The translations under genes were made by a program, and so were the position numbers. DNA of 64,000 bases from a bacterium. Its GTDB lineage: Bacteria; Verrucomicrobiota; Verrucomicrobiia; Verrucomicrobiales; Akkermansiaceae. The notes below the pieces were generated by a model. The model had not been told where the DNA came from and ran no database searches. It saw only the letters and a program-made list of their open reading frames with translations. Position 1 is the stretch's first letter. Each line of letters starts with the position of its first letter. Positions 15,406 through 24,287 of this stretch are shown here, in pieces. The stretch lies in the NCBI GenBank assembly GCA_018222765.1, contig JAAEZT010000006.1, forward strand, positions 108,810 through 172,809. Reading direction: 5' to 3'.

Positions 15406-18360
15406 ATGAAGAAAACCATCACGCTTCTCGCTCTCTTTACCTTGCCTGCCGCCGGACAGGTCAGAATTACCGAGGTCATGCCCAACAGTGGCCATACCAA
15501 CACCGGAGCGAATGGTGATTGGTTTGAGATTACTAATACTGGAGCTTCGGCCGTGAATCTCGCCGGATACAGCTGGGATGACGACAGTCAATTGGGCGGC
15601 GTGCAGATTTTTCCAAATTACAGTCTGGCCGCAGGCGAAAGTGCCATTGTTCTCGCCGAAAATGATGCTGACACCTTCCTCAATGAAATGTGGAGTCTCA
15701 CGGGTGTGAAAGTTTTCCTGAGAACCGAATTTTCCGATTTCCCTGGTCTCAGCGGAGGCGGAGACGGAGTTTACCTCTACAACAACTTCAATAATCTGAT
15801 CGATAACTTCAGTTATACTTCCGCAACATCAGGCGCTAGCTTCGCTCGTTTCACCGACGGCAGTGAGGTCCCCGGCAAGCTCAGTTCCGACGGACAATTC
15901 GGAGCGACCACAAGCACCGGCGGAGATATTGCCTCCCCCGGATCAGCGCCCGTCCTTCCTCCAGCCTCTCCTCCCATTTTTATCGAGCCTTTCAATGTGA
16001 CTTGGATCAGCCAATCCAATATCTCGGGTGCTCCCTTCCAAATCGCCGCGCTCGATCCCAACCCCGGCGATTCGGTGACTCTGACAATCATCGACAAACC
16101 TAATTGGCTCACCATCACCGATCAGGGAGACGGTACCGCACTCATCTCCGGAACACCCTCAAACATCGACGAGGGCACAACAACATTTGAAATTCAAGCG
16201 ATTGATGATTCCGGAGAAACAGCGGCCGTGACCCAAATCTATTCTCTTTCAGTCACTCCGGGGAATTGCCCCATCATTCTCAACGAATACAACGGAGTCG
16301 ATCCAGGGAGCTACTTAAACGGGGGCGGAGCAGACGAACTCGATGGTGCCACCGATTCCAAACTCGGCCGCATTGAAGGAAATGGCGGAGCCTGGATCGA
16401 ATTTATCGTCACCGGAACAGGAACCGGAAATACCACCGTCGATATGCGTGGTTGGACATTCACTATCACGAGCGACGAACAAACGAGAATTCTTCACCTC
16501 TCCGACCACCTCTCGCTAGCGACCATTCCCGCCGGCACCATCCTCACCTTGACCGAAGATGCCACTATCGCTGATACCGGTTTCAACCTTCTCTCTAACT
16601 TACACCTCCAAGGCTATAGCTGGACCAACATCTGGATGCATGATCCCATCCTCATCGATCAGTCTGCCAGCACTCATCCGGATTCCCCAGCAATAAGCAG
16701 TCGCAACACTCGCGTCACCGTCACAGCATCCGACGACAGTGTCCTCTACGGGCCAAGTGGTGAATCGGTGGGCACCAGAGACGACGACGATAATGGAACT
16801 CCAGACGAATTCATCGAATTGGGCGGACTCGACGTCTTCAAACTTGAAGAAGATCCCGTCAATACTGTGAATCCGATTAATGGAAACTACGACGACGGCT
16901 CAGCCTCGACATTTTCCGAACGTAACACCTGGGCATCCGGAGCTTCCACCCAGAACCTAAATCGTTATCTGTCGATAAATACCCCTCCGATTTTCGGGAC
17001 CCTTTCCTCAAGAAAATCTGTGCGGGGCAACTTCAATGAAGTCGTCACTCTTTCCGATCCCCGCGGACAAAATTTGACCGTCACCGCACTCACCATGCCG
17101 GACTTCCTCACCCTGACCCAATTGGCCGGGCAGATAAGCATTCAGAACAATCGCCCGCTTAGCTTTTCCGACATCGGAAATTATGAAGTCACAATTCAGG
17201 CCGACAACGGAGGAACTTCTCTGAATCTCAGCTATTTGGTTTTCAATCTTGAGGTACTCAATCCCGCACCAAGTGTCATCGTCAATGAATTAAATGCCGT
17301 CGACGATCTGGGCTTCCTCAATGGCGGAACCCTGGCCATCGATGATGATGGCGCTCCCGCCTCCGCCGACTCCCACTTCGGACGTGTCGCAGGAAACGGC
17401 AAGGACTGGTTTGAACTTGTCGTTGTCGGCGATGGGGGACCCGGATCGACCAGCCTCACTGGGTGGAAGATTGCCGTAGGCACCTCCGATCCCGGTGGGG
17501 TTTTCACCGCCCGCACGACCATCGACCTTTCCGATGCCGCGACCTGGGACAATGTCGCAAACGGAACCATCCTTACTTTTATCGATACTGATACTGCCGG
17601 TGGAGGACTTGATACCGAAATCAATCGAGTCAATGAGCTCACGACAAGTGGTTACGCCTGGAGCAACATTTTCCTCGGATCTCCTGTAGTCAGCGGCACG
17701 GACTTGACCTCTCTCGACCTCAATTCCAGCAATACCCAAATCGTGATCACCAACGCGCTGGGAACGAAAATCTTCGGAGCTGCCGGTGAGGGAATCGCCC
17801 CTAAGAGCGGAGTCAGTAGTAGCGAGATCTTCGAACTTGAGAACGATCCCTCACCGCTCGTCAGCTCTCTCGACGACTCCTCTGCAACCGTCAATGGATA
17901 CGACGACGGTTCCAGCAGCTCGACCTTTGGCTCACCCAACCTCTTCACTCCTGCCGGACAGGCCGTCGAACGCGCCCAGGACTTCACTGATTACATCCTA
18001 GCGCCCTTCGCTTTCTGGCTCATTGAGCAAGGTATTCCCGCAGCTGATCCTGCGAGCGACGATGATGGGGATAAGGCTACCAATCTCGAGGAATACCTCT
18101 TCGGAGGAGATCCCACCGACCGCAGCAGCTCACCAATCGTCATTCTGGATCCGGTCACCGGTTCTACGACCTACGATATCCGTAACGACGATCCAAATTA
18201 TAGTCCGGTAGGACAACGAAGCTCCGATCTGACCAACTGGACTCCAGCGGATCTTACCATCAGCAATGCCGCCTCACCACTGGGGTCTCCCTATACGCGA
18301 CGGACTTTCACCTTTGATGGAACTGAACCACGGATGTTCTTTCGGGTCTATCAACCTTAA
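15406..18360 (+). CDS. Large secreted lamin-tail-domain protein
   Basis: 984 aa with a signal peptide (MKKTITLLALFTLPAAGQ). Residues 19-150 are a lamin-tail domain (VRITEVMPNSG, GDWFEITNTGASAVNLAGY). Next come Ig/cadherin-like putative domains (for example DPNPGDSVTLTIIDKPNWL) at about 200-290 and again at 525-620. Two related blocks begin ILNEYNGVDPGSYLNGGG (about 288) and VIVNELNAVDDLGFLNGG (about 625), so this unit is duplicated. The C-terminus (about 860-984) has a short DDDGDKATNLEEYLFGGDP segment, like calcium-binding thrombospondin-type repeats, and ends in RMFFRVYQP. It is probably a cell-surface or matrix binding protein. No catalytic domain was recognised. Confidence 0.8.
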   Translation: MKKTITLLALFTLPAAGQVRITEVMPNSGHTNTGANGDWFEITNTGASAVNLAGYSWDDDSQLGGVQIFPNYSLAAGESAIVLAENDADTFLNEMWSLTGVKVFLRTEFSDFPGLSGGGDGVYLYNNFNNLIDNFSYTSATSGASFARFTDGSEVPGKLSSDGQFGATTSTGGDIASPGSAPVLPPASPPIFIEPFNVTWISQSNISGAPFQIAALDPNPGDSVTLTIIDKPNWLTITDQGDGTALISGTPSNIDEGTTTFEIQAIDDSGETAAVTQIYSLSVTPGNCPIILNEYNGVDPGSYLNGGGADELDGATDSKLGRIEGNGGAWIEFIVTGTGTGNTTVDMRGWTFTITSDEQTRILHLSDHLSLATIPAGTILTLTEDATIADTGFNLLSNLHLQGYSWTNIWMHDPILIDQSASTHPDSPAISSRNTRVTVTASDDSVLYGPSGESVGTRDDDDNGTPDEFIELGGLDVFKLEEDPVNTVNPINGNYDDGSASTFSERNTWASGASTQNLNRYLSINTPPIFGTLSSRKSVRGNFNEVVTLSDPRGQNLTVTALTMPDFLTLTQLAGQISIQNNRPLSFSDIGNYEVTIQADNGGTSLNLSYLVFNLEVLNPAPSVIVNELNAVDDLGFLNGGTLAIDDDGAPASADSHFGRVAGNGKDWFELVVVGDGGPGSTSLTGWKIAVGTSDPGGVFTARTTIDLSDAATWDNVANGTILTFIDTDTAGGGLDTEINRVNELTTSGYAWSNIFLGSPVVSGTDLTSLDLNSSNTQIVITNALGTKIFGAAGEGIAPKSGVSSSEIFELENDPSPLVSSLDDSSATVNGYDDGSSSSTFGSPNLFTPAGQAVERAQDFTDYILAPFAFWLIEQGIPAADPASDDDGDKATNLEEYLFGGDPTDRSSSPIVILDPVTGSTTYDIRNDDPNYSPVGQRSSDLTNWTPADLTISNAASPLGSPYTRRTFTFDGTEPRMFFRVYQP

Positions 18361-18364
18361 GGGA

Positions 18365-19357
18365 TCAAAGCCCCCGCTTCTTCTTTTCAGCGTCCAACCA
18401 CTCTCGGTCGGAGCTGGAAAGGCGGCTTTCTTGCGTTTGAATTTTCCCGCCATTCGGCTCGATTAAAGTCAGATTCCCTTCGGAATAACGAGCGAGGCGC
18501 GCAAAAATGACCTGGTCATTCCGCCCCCTCCAGGAGCGATAGCCCTTGGCTGTCATTTTCTTCCGCCAAACTTCCTGGTTATGAGTAATTGTCAACACGG
18601 CATCTTTCAGCTCCCGCCAGTAGCTGGACTTGTGGCCCTTTTTGTAGCCGTGATACCGGTCATAGACCGATCCATTCGGCTGCAAAACAATGACTGTAGG
18701 AAAACCCAGGACTGAATACTGCTTCTTTAGCTTGGCGACATACTTCCTCTTCCGGGTGGTTAGATCTCCCACATTTCCACGATCTCCAGAACCGCCGGAA
18801 ATATCAATTTTCAACCTGATAACATTACTCTTTGCCCATTTCACAAAATCACTCGTTCCAAAAACCTCTCGATTCAAGGTCTTACAAATCGGACTCGGTG
18901 TAGCCCCTTCGTTGGTAAACCACATCACGATTGGCTTACCCGTGCGCATCGACTCACGGCGGGCATTGGTATAGCTGTTCTCCCAGCTTCCCCCTCGCCT
19001 CTGCGGTTTTAAAAACGGCTTATCAAAAGCAATGTCGGCAGTGGGATCATCCATCGAAGACCAAACAATACTATTGTCTGACGGCAACTTAAGACCACCG
19101 ACCGTTGCGTTGTCTCCCACCGTACTTGGAAGAAATCCCACTTCCTCTGGAGCCATTCCAATTTGTGCTCCCTCCGAACTTCTCTTTGCCATCTCCTTCT
19201 TGGCCTTCAATTGGGCCGCCGCGCTCACGGTTCCTTGCGCTTCGGACAAACCTCCCTGATTAGCCACCTTCGGCTTGATCACCCGAGGTTTCAACAAATC
19301 CCCACACGACACAAACAAGACGCTCGATCCAAATAACAATGCTAGCCCAACTCTCAT
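18365..19357 (-). CDS. Lipoprotein with thioredoxin-like domain and SHD1-like tail
   Basis: 330 aa. The signal peptide ends in the lipobox VSCG (Cys near residue 18). Residues 125-235 form a thioredoxin-like domain: GKPIVMWFTNEGATPSP, a single Cys in ICKTLNREVF, and the cis-Pro region VLGFPTVIVLQPNG. The CxxC pair is absent, so disulfide reductase activity is unlikely. Residues 275-330 (YRSWRGRNDQVIFARLARY to SSSDREWL) resemble the SHD1 domain common in Planctomycetes and Verrucomicrobia. It is probably a periplasmic binding or folding factor. It converges with the lamin-tail gene at 5 bp. Confidence 0.7.
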   Translation of the reverse strand: MRVGLALLFGSSVLFVSCGDLLKPRVIKPKVANQGGLSEAQGTVSAAAQLKAKKEMAKRSSEGAQIGMAPEEVGFLPSTVGDNATVGGLKLPSDNSIVWSSMDDPTADIAFDKPFLKPQRRGGSWENSYTNARRESMRTGKPIVMWFTNEGATPSPICKTLNREVFGTSDFVKWAKSNVIRLKIDISGGSGDRGNVGDLTTRKRKYVAKLKKQYSVLGFPTVIVLQPNGSVYDRYHGYKKGHKSSYWRELKDAVLTITHNQEVWRKKMTAKGYRSWRGRNDQVIFARLARYSEGNLTLIEPNGGKIQTQESRLSSSDREWLDAEKKKRGL

Positions 19358-19423
19358 CGAGAAAATTATATCACCTCAAAAGCGGGACGAGAAGGGAGCA
19401 TTATCTAAGAAAACAAACCCCTT

Positions 19424-19720
19424 TCAGGAAACCGGCACCAGCAATCTGAAGCTTGCTCCATTTTCCACACGCGGTTCGAGGATCAAATCCCCTTCCCAAT
19501 GCCCGGGCCAATCGACGACAATGAGCCAAACCCAACCCGACACCGTGCTTATCGTGTGCGGCATCCAGGACACTCTTATGAAAGGTCCTAAACAATCGCT
19601 TTCGCTAACGCGCAGCCACGCTACACTCTCTGTTGGAAACTTCAAACCCAACTCCTCGCTTGGACCGGAAGGCCCTCCGGGAAAATTGCGCTCTATGCAT
19701 GGTGGGAATCTCAGCCCCAC
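19424..19720 (-). pseudogene. Decayed C-terminal fragment of a histidine kinase
   Basis: Two overlapping minus-strand frames together spell the end of a sensor kinase ATPase domain. One frame gives RTFHKSVLDAAHDKHGVGLG then LAHCRRLARALG (the G2 box). After a one-frame shift near 19490 the other continues GDLILEPRVENGASFRLLVP and stops at 19424. Upstream of the Phe-His-Lys-Ser stretch the G2 frame is closed by a TAG. Less clear similarity continues in the other frame (ESVAWLRV). Nothing of the kinase upstream of this remains, because folD ends at 19752. The call rests on reading across the frameshift. Confidence 0.65.
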
Positions 19721-19751
19721 TCCAACGAGCCGTCTGTATAGCGAGGGTAAA

Positions 19752-20627
19752 TTAAGCCTTTGCGAACCTTGCAGCCTTGATTGTGTTTTTCATCAGGAGA
19801 GCGATGGTCATGGGGCCAACACCACCTGGAACCGGCGTAATCGCGGAGCATTTGGGAGCCACGCTGGCGTAGTCCACATCGCCGCAGAGCCGATATCCTT
19901 TTTGGGCTTCAGCATCATCGACGCGGTTGATCCCCACATCGATCACCACCGCTCCTTCTTTAACATAGTCATCCGTAATGAACTCGGGACGCCCCACCGC
20001 GGCTACGATAATGTCTGCCTGCCGACAAATCCCGGGCAGATCTTGGGATCGGGAATGAGCAACGGTGACCGTCGCATCACTTCCACGGGCCATTAAAAGA
20101 AGCGCCATTGGTTTTCCGACAATCATGCTCCGACCTACCACGACTGCATTAGCTCCGGACGTTTTTATTCCCGCTGATCGGAGTAATTCCATACAACCAG
20201 CCGGGGTGCAGGGAACAAATCCCGTGGGATCTTCCAGAGCGAGTTTGGCCACATTCTCAGGGTGAAATCCATCAACATCTTTGGCTGGATCGATCGCTCT
20301 AACGATGGCCTCTTCATCGATCTGCGGTGGCGGAGGAGATTGCACTAAAATCCCGTGAATCCTTGGATCCTCATTCAGGTTTTTCACGGTTTCCAATACC
20401 TCCTCTTGAGTCGCCTCTCTTGACAATACGATTTTCTCTGAGTGGATTCCCAATTCACCACATTTTCTGACCTTGGAATTCACATAGACCTTGGAAGCCG
20501 GATCCTCTCCGACCAACACGACTGCCAGACCGGGAGTAATGCCCTGACTTTTCAATTCCGTGATTTCCTCAGCGCATTTCTCAAGAACATCCGCCGCTAC
20601 CTTCTTACCATCAATGATTGTTGCCAT
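19752..20627 (-). CDS. folD: Bifunctional methylene-THF dehydrogenase/methenyl-THF cyclohydrolase
   Basis: This cytoplasmic enzyme interconverts 5,10-methylene- and 10-formyl-tetrahydrofolate with NADP. 291 aa, normal. Signatures are [20 protein letters not shown] (with the catalytic Lys nearby), [28 protein letters not shown], and the nucleotide-binding [19 protein letters not shown]. It ends with [17 protein letters not shown]. Its start overlaps the upstream acyltransferase stop by 17 bp, suggesting coupled translation. Confidence 0.97.
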   Translation of the reverse strand: MATIIDGKKVAADVLEKCAEEITELKSQGITPGLAVVLVGEDPASKVYVNSKVRKCGELGIHSEKIVLSREATQEEVLETVKNLNEDPRIHGILVQSPPPPQIDEEAIVRAIDPAKDVDGFHPENVAKLALEDPTGFVPCTPAGCMELLRSAGIKTSGANAVVVGRSMIVGKPMALLLMARGSDATVTVAHSRSQDLPGICRQADIIVAAVGRPEFITDDYVKEGAVVIDVGINRVDDAEAQKGYRLCGDVDYASVAPKCSAITPVPGGVGPMTIALLMKNTIKAARFAKA

Positions 20628-21351
20628 GGTTTTCTAAAAGATCGCCAATTCCAACCCGAAGGGAAGCTTCAAGATCGGCTCGTTGAGATTCAAACTCCTC
20701 CGCATTCAACCTCCGTGGAATCTCCAAGGGATCACCCAGAGTAAGAATTACTTTACTAAATGGCTTGGGTATTCGAAAGCGATCCCAAGTCTTTAACTTC
20801 CAACACGATTGATAGTCGATATACATCGGCTGCACCAACATCCCGGTTGTTTGCGCGATTTTGATAACTCCTGGCTGAAGTTCGTATCTGGGGCCGCGTG
20901 GACCATCCGGGGTAAACACCAGATCGTTACCCGCCTTGGCTGCCCGCTTGAGGCCTATCAAGGCTGCCGCGGCCCGCCGGCTAGTGGACCCATGAACAGC
21001 TCCCACTCTAAAAACACTCACCGCAGATGCCAATAAAGCGCCATCTTTGCTCGCACTGGTCAGCACGACACACTTTCGCTTAGGGAACATTTTCCGCCAG
21101 AGATAAGGAGAAACTCCAATTTGGTTGTGCCACAGCACAAAAATCACGGGACTCGGCCATTCGTTGATTTTGCGGATCTCACCTCTAAATTCCTTACTCA
21201 AACTCATCCCCAGGAGGCGCAGAAGCCAGCCCAAGAGACGTCCCGCCCAAACGGTTTTGAAGGAAGATCTGATCTCGCTGTCGATGGGATCATTGAAGCT
21301 ACCGCAAAAAGGACTGACAAGCCCGACCTTGACAAAAAAGAACACTGGCAC
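20611..21351 (-). CDS. Lysophospholipid acyltransferase-like protein (DUF374 type)
   Basis: A membrane-associated acyltransferase-fold protein. Key segments are [19 protein letters not shown] (His-Asn in place of the usual H-x4-D), [15 protein letters not shown], and [18 protein letters not shown]. These are characteristic of the DUF374 group, related to lauroyl/Kdo lipid acyltransferases. I choose GTG 21351 (about 246 aa); a second GTG at 21345 is equally possible. The longer frame to 21444 would overlap the divergent Fe-S carrier gene. A likely role is lipid A or phospholipid acylation; the substrate is unknown. Confidence 0.8.
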   Translation of the reverse strand: MPVFFFVKVGLVSPFCGSFNDPIDSEIRSSFKTVWAGRLLGWLLRLLGMSLSKEFRGEIRKINEWPSPVIFVLWHNQIGVSPYLWRKMFPKRKCVVLTSASKDGALLASAVSVFRVGAVHGSTSRRAAAALIGLKRAAKAGNDLVFTPDGPRGPRYELQPGVIKIAQTTGMLVQPMYIDYQSCWKLKTWDRFRIPKPFSKVILTLGDPLEIPRRLNAEEFESQRADLEASLRVGIGDLLENHGNNH

Positions 21352-21388
21352 AGATGGTCGGTCGAATCTAAAATGACGCGCAGAACTT

Positions 21389-21769
21389 ATGATCACGGTA
21401 ACTGAAAAAGCGGCTGAAGAACTCAGGCTACTCCTTACCACCAAAAATGCTCCGGAAGGCAGCGGCCTGCGCCTCGGGGTCGAGCGGGGTGGATGCGCTG
21501 GCTTGGCCTACACCATGCGCATTGCCAAGCCTGAAGATGGCGATAAAATCATCGACCTTTCCGGAACCCGCTTCATCGTAGCGCACGATTCCTTTGACGT
21601 CCTCGAGGGATGCACCGTCGATTTTGCCGACGAGCTCTCCGATCGCGGTTTCAAGATCTTCAATCCCAACGCCGCACGGTCCTGCGGATGTGGCACCTCG
21701 TTCGAGCCTGCCGAAGAAGGCAAAAAACCTGAATACGACCCCGCCATCGACGGCACCAAGTGTAAGTAG
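21389..21769 (+). CDS. A-type iron-sulfur carrier (IscA/ErpA/HesB family)
   Basis: It delivers Fe-S clusters to apo-enzymes. 126 aa. The three conserved cysteines are in RGGCAGLAY and SCGCGTSF, and the family motif NPNAARSCGCG is complete. It has an extra C-terminal tail of about 20 residues ending in TKCK with a fourth Cys. The next gene starts 2 bp later. Whether it acts as IscA, ErpA or SufA cannot be decided, since no isc or suf genes are adjacent. Confidence 0.93.
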   Translation: MITVTEKAAEELRLLLTTKNAPEGSGLRLGVERGGCAGLAYTMRIAKPEDGDKIIDLSGTRFIVAHDSFDVLEGCTVDFADELSDRGFKIFNPNAARSCGCGTSFEPAEEGKKPEYDPAIDGTKCK

Positions 21770-21771
21770 GG

Positions 21772-22512
21772 ATGGCCCGGCTCGAACTCGACGAACTTCC
21801 CAGAAAGCGTCCCCCGTTATTCTGGTGGTTCCTTGCCAACATTCTCGCGATCGCATTCGCCATCGCCTCTTGGGTCATTTGCCTCAACCTCTTTCGCGAT
21901 CCCACCCATCCAACCAGCTACGATCTCATGCTCAAGGTCGGGCGGATCACCCCCTTGGAAAGCTTCACCCCAACCACCGCTCCTACGCCAAAGAAAGTAA
22001 GCAGCCCACTCGAGTTGGAAGCTCAATTTCAAAAGATCTCCGGCCAAGATCTCAGCATTCTTAATCGCGAGCTACGCCGAAGCTATCTCACCAACTTTAA
22101 CAGGTCGCGCACGCTCACATACATCACCGGAGAATACCAGATCTCCGAGGTGAGAGCCCTTACCGGCGAGGATTTCCTCACCTCCGGGGCCGTAATCAAA
22201 GCACAGGCCCTCGTGCGGCCAAACAAGATCGGCGACCCCATTCCTTATCCTGTCTTCATCGAGTGTTTCTTCCCAAGCAAGGACGATGCCACCAGTCTCT
22301 TTGACATCGGAGACATGCTTGTATTGAAAAAAATCCCCGACTGCGCCGCCATCATTAATGTCGATCGGACTCCCTACGAAGACAACTCCGCGCTCTTCCT
22401 GACCGTGGTGCCACTCTGCGCGGTCGACTATCCGACTACCGATGGGAATTCCATTTCAATTTCTCCACCCGACAAAGCCAATGTTGCAGCTTCTCTTCCT
22501 GCGATTCCATAA
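21772..22512 (+). CDS. Single-span membrane protein of unknown function
   Basis: 246 aa with a short basic N-terminus, one membrane segment (residues 17-42, FWWFLANILAIAFAIASWVI) and a large exported domain. The domain has a Pro/Thr linker and a beta-rich C-terminal half (VIKAQALVRPNKIGDPIPYP). It is wedged between the Fe-S carrier gene (2 bp) and the GT51 gene (7 bp), so the three probably form an operon. Position suggests a link to cell-wall synthesis, but no domain is recognised. Confidence 0.6.
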   Translation: MARLELDELPRKRPPLFWWFLANILAIAFAIASWVICLNLFRDPTHPTSYDLMLKVGRITPLESFTPTTAPTPKKVSSPLELEAQFQKISGQDLSILNRELRRSYLTNFNRSRTLTYITGEYQISEVRALTGEDFLTSGAVIKAQALVRPNKIGDPIPYPVFIECFFPSKDDATSLFDIGDMLVLKKIPDCAAIINVDRTPYEDNSALFLTVVPLCAVDYPTTDGNSISISPPDKANVAASLPAIP

Positions 22513-22519
22513 ATAATTC

Positions 22520-24157
22520 ATGAGCCGGAGATCTTACCAACAAGGACGTCAACGAGGGGCGTTACACCGGTCAATGCGGCGCTTGTGGGGATTTGCCTGG
22601 CGGGCTAGCCTCACCCTCTTGGTTCCCTTACTGGGTGTCGTCTCATGGTATGTCTGGCAGGCCAGCAAGTTCGATCTCTCTCTTGTCAAAAAAATGCCTG
22701 CCCGAACCGTGCTCATCGATCGCAATGGTGTTGAATACGGAACGATCCACGGAGAAAATCGTCGCCTGATCACAGACTCTGAGATCACGGACTTCCTCAG
22801 GAAAGCCCTTTTCGCGCGAGAGGACAGCCGCTTTCTTGAACACGAAGGCGTTGACCTCATCGGCCTCGCCCGGGCCACCGTGCGCAACCTCAAAGACCGC
22901 GACTTTACCCAGGGCGCCTCGACCCTCTCGATGCAGCTCGCTCGTAACACCTACGAACTCCGCGAAAAAAAATCACTCAATCGCAAGTTCCTCGAAATCG
23001 CCCTCACTTACCGAATCGAGGCCAATTTCACCAAAGACGAAATCCTCACTCACTACCTCAACCGCATCTACTTCGGCTCAGGGTGCAACGGCATTGAGGA
23101 GGCCGCTCTAACCTACTTCGGTAAGCCCACCTCCGAACTCAATCGAAACCACTGCGCCCTACTCGTCGGTATCATCAGAGCTCCCCACGCCTGCTCTCCG
23201 TGGCGAAACCTCAAAGGAGCCCTCAAACAGCGCGACGAAGTGCTAGCCCGTCTCGTCGCGATTGATGAGATCTCTGAATCCGAAGGTGAAGAGATCAAGG
23301 GTGAAGACCTCGAACTCCGGAATCCGAACTCCGAAATCGTCGAAACGAGTCACGGCACCCGGGTGATGCGACGGCCTCTTGAGACGGTTTTCGATTCATC
23401 TCAAATCAAAGAAGGAGGACTCAAAGTCACTACCTCGCTGGATATCGAGGTTCAATATGCCTTGGAGAATCTTGTGAAGACAAGCGATCTTCCCGAAGGA
23501 GCCCAAATGGCCGGCCTCGCCCTCGATCCAAGAAATGGCGACATCCTTGGCGTCGTTGGATGTCGCGAACAACGTCCCACAGGATTCAATCGGGCCCTCG
23601 ACTCCCGCCGTGATCTCGGGCCGGAATTGATCGAGGCTCTGATTAATACAGCCTCCCTGGAACGCGGGCATCTCCCAATCAAAGGAAACCCTGTCGCAAC
23701 CGGTCGACAGCTGGGATTCAACGATGCTTCCAAGCTCCTTCGTCGCTTTGGCCTCGAGGGAACGTTTGGGAGCGGCGATGACTTCTTTCGGGGCACCCTC
23801 AGCGTCTCCTTACTCGAATTGGCCACCGCTTACGCCACGATTCTCGAGGGCGGCTCAAGGCCTGCTACGGTCTTCATCCGCAAAGTCGAAAGCACAGACC
23901 GAACGCTATTCTCCCGCCCCCCGGCTATTTTCCCAGCCTTCAACGATCATGCCATCCCAGAAAACCTCCCGGTTTTCTTCTCGGGACAATCCCTCTCACA
24001 CGCCGACTATTGGACCGTCTCACTTGGAAAAGAATGCGTCGTGGCCACCTGGATTGGTTTCGATCAACCGAAGCGCTTCGAATTACCGGCGGCTTCCATC
24101 CTCAAGCTGTCCGCTGCGCAAAAGGAAATTTCCGAGTCCAATGAGAATCGGCAATAA
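22520..24157 (+). CDS. GT51 peptidoglycan glycosyltransferase with degenerate transpeptidase domain
   Basis: 545 aa, N-terminal membrane anchor (residues 26-48). The GT51 domain (55-250) polymerises lipid II. It has AREDSRFLEHEGVDLIGLAR with the catalytic Glu, TQGASTLSMQLARN, RKFLEIALTYRIE and LNRIYFGSGCNGIEEAA. The following region aligns with a class A PBP transpeptidase domain but has lost its active site. Where FNRA...GSxxKP is expected it reads FNRALDSRRDLGPELIEAL, without the Ser-x-x-Lys tetrad. Where KTGTT is expected it reads FFSGQSLSHADYWTV. It should therefore polymerise glycan but not cross-link. The alternative is that it is a divergent transpeptidase. Part of a probable three-gene operon. 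Confidence 0.88.
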   Translation: MSRRSYQQGRQRGALHRSMRRLWGFAWRASLTLLVPLLGVVSWYVWQASKFDLSLVKKMPARTVLIDRNGVEYGTIHGENRRLITDSEITDFLRKALFAREDSRFLEHEGVDLIGLARATVRNLKDRDFTQGASTLSMQLARNTYELREKKSLNRKFLEIALTYRIEANFTKDEILTHYLNRIYFGSGCNGIEEAALTYFGKPTSELNRNHCALLVGIIRAPHACSPWRNLKGALKQRDEVLARLVAIDEISESEGEEIKGEDLELRNPNSEIVETSHGTRVMRRPLETVFDSSQIKEGGLKVTTSLDIEVQYALENLVKTSDLPEGAQMAGLALDPRNGDILGVVGCREQRPTGFNRALDSRRDLGPELIEALINTASLERGHLPIKGNPVATGRQLGFNDASKLLRRFGLEGTFGSGDDFFRGTLSVSLLELATAYATILEGGSRPATVFIRKVESTDRTLFSRPPAIFPAFNDHAIPENLPVFFSGQSLSHADYWTVSLGKECVVATWIGFDQPKRFELPAASILKLSAAQKEISESNENRQ

Positions 24158-24244
24158 TTTGAACATCCAGAAGGAATTCGACTTTTTTCGTCTAATCAGA
24201 TCCGAGATCAAAAATAACTTTCCTCCATTCTCAAAATAGGAACA

Positions 24245-24275
24245 AGGACGCGACAAGGGTCGCCATCCTTTATTC
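24245..24275 (-). terminator. Possible weak terminator after xseA
   Basis: Read on the minus strand, AAGGA..GCGAC pairs with GTCGC..TCCTT around a short loop, 12 bp beyond the xseA stop. The following bases are only moderately T-rich (GTTCCTATTTT). It lies between convergent genes. Confidence 0.4.
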
Positions 24276-24287
24276 AAAAGTAGAGAT

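Noticed and set aside
19275..20096. 273-codon open frame on plus, opposite folD
   Set aside because: folD is unmistakable on minus; the plus product is Pro/His/Asn-rich and motif-free.
20611..21444. Long N-terminus for the acyltransferase gene
   Set aside because: It would overlap the start of the divergent Fe-S carrier and adds a Ser-rich stretch with no similarity; GTG 21351 is preferred.
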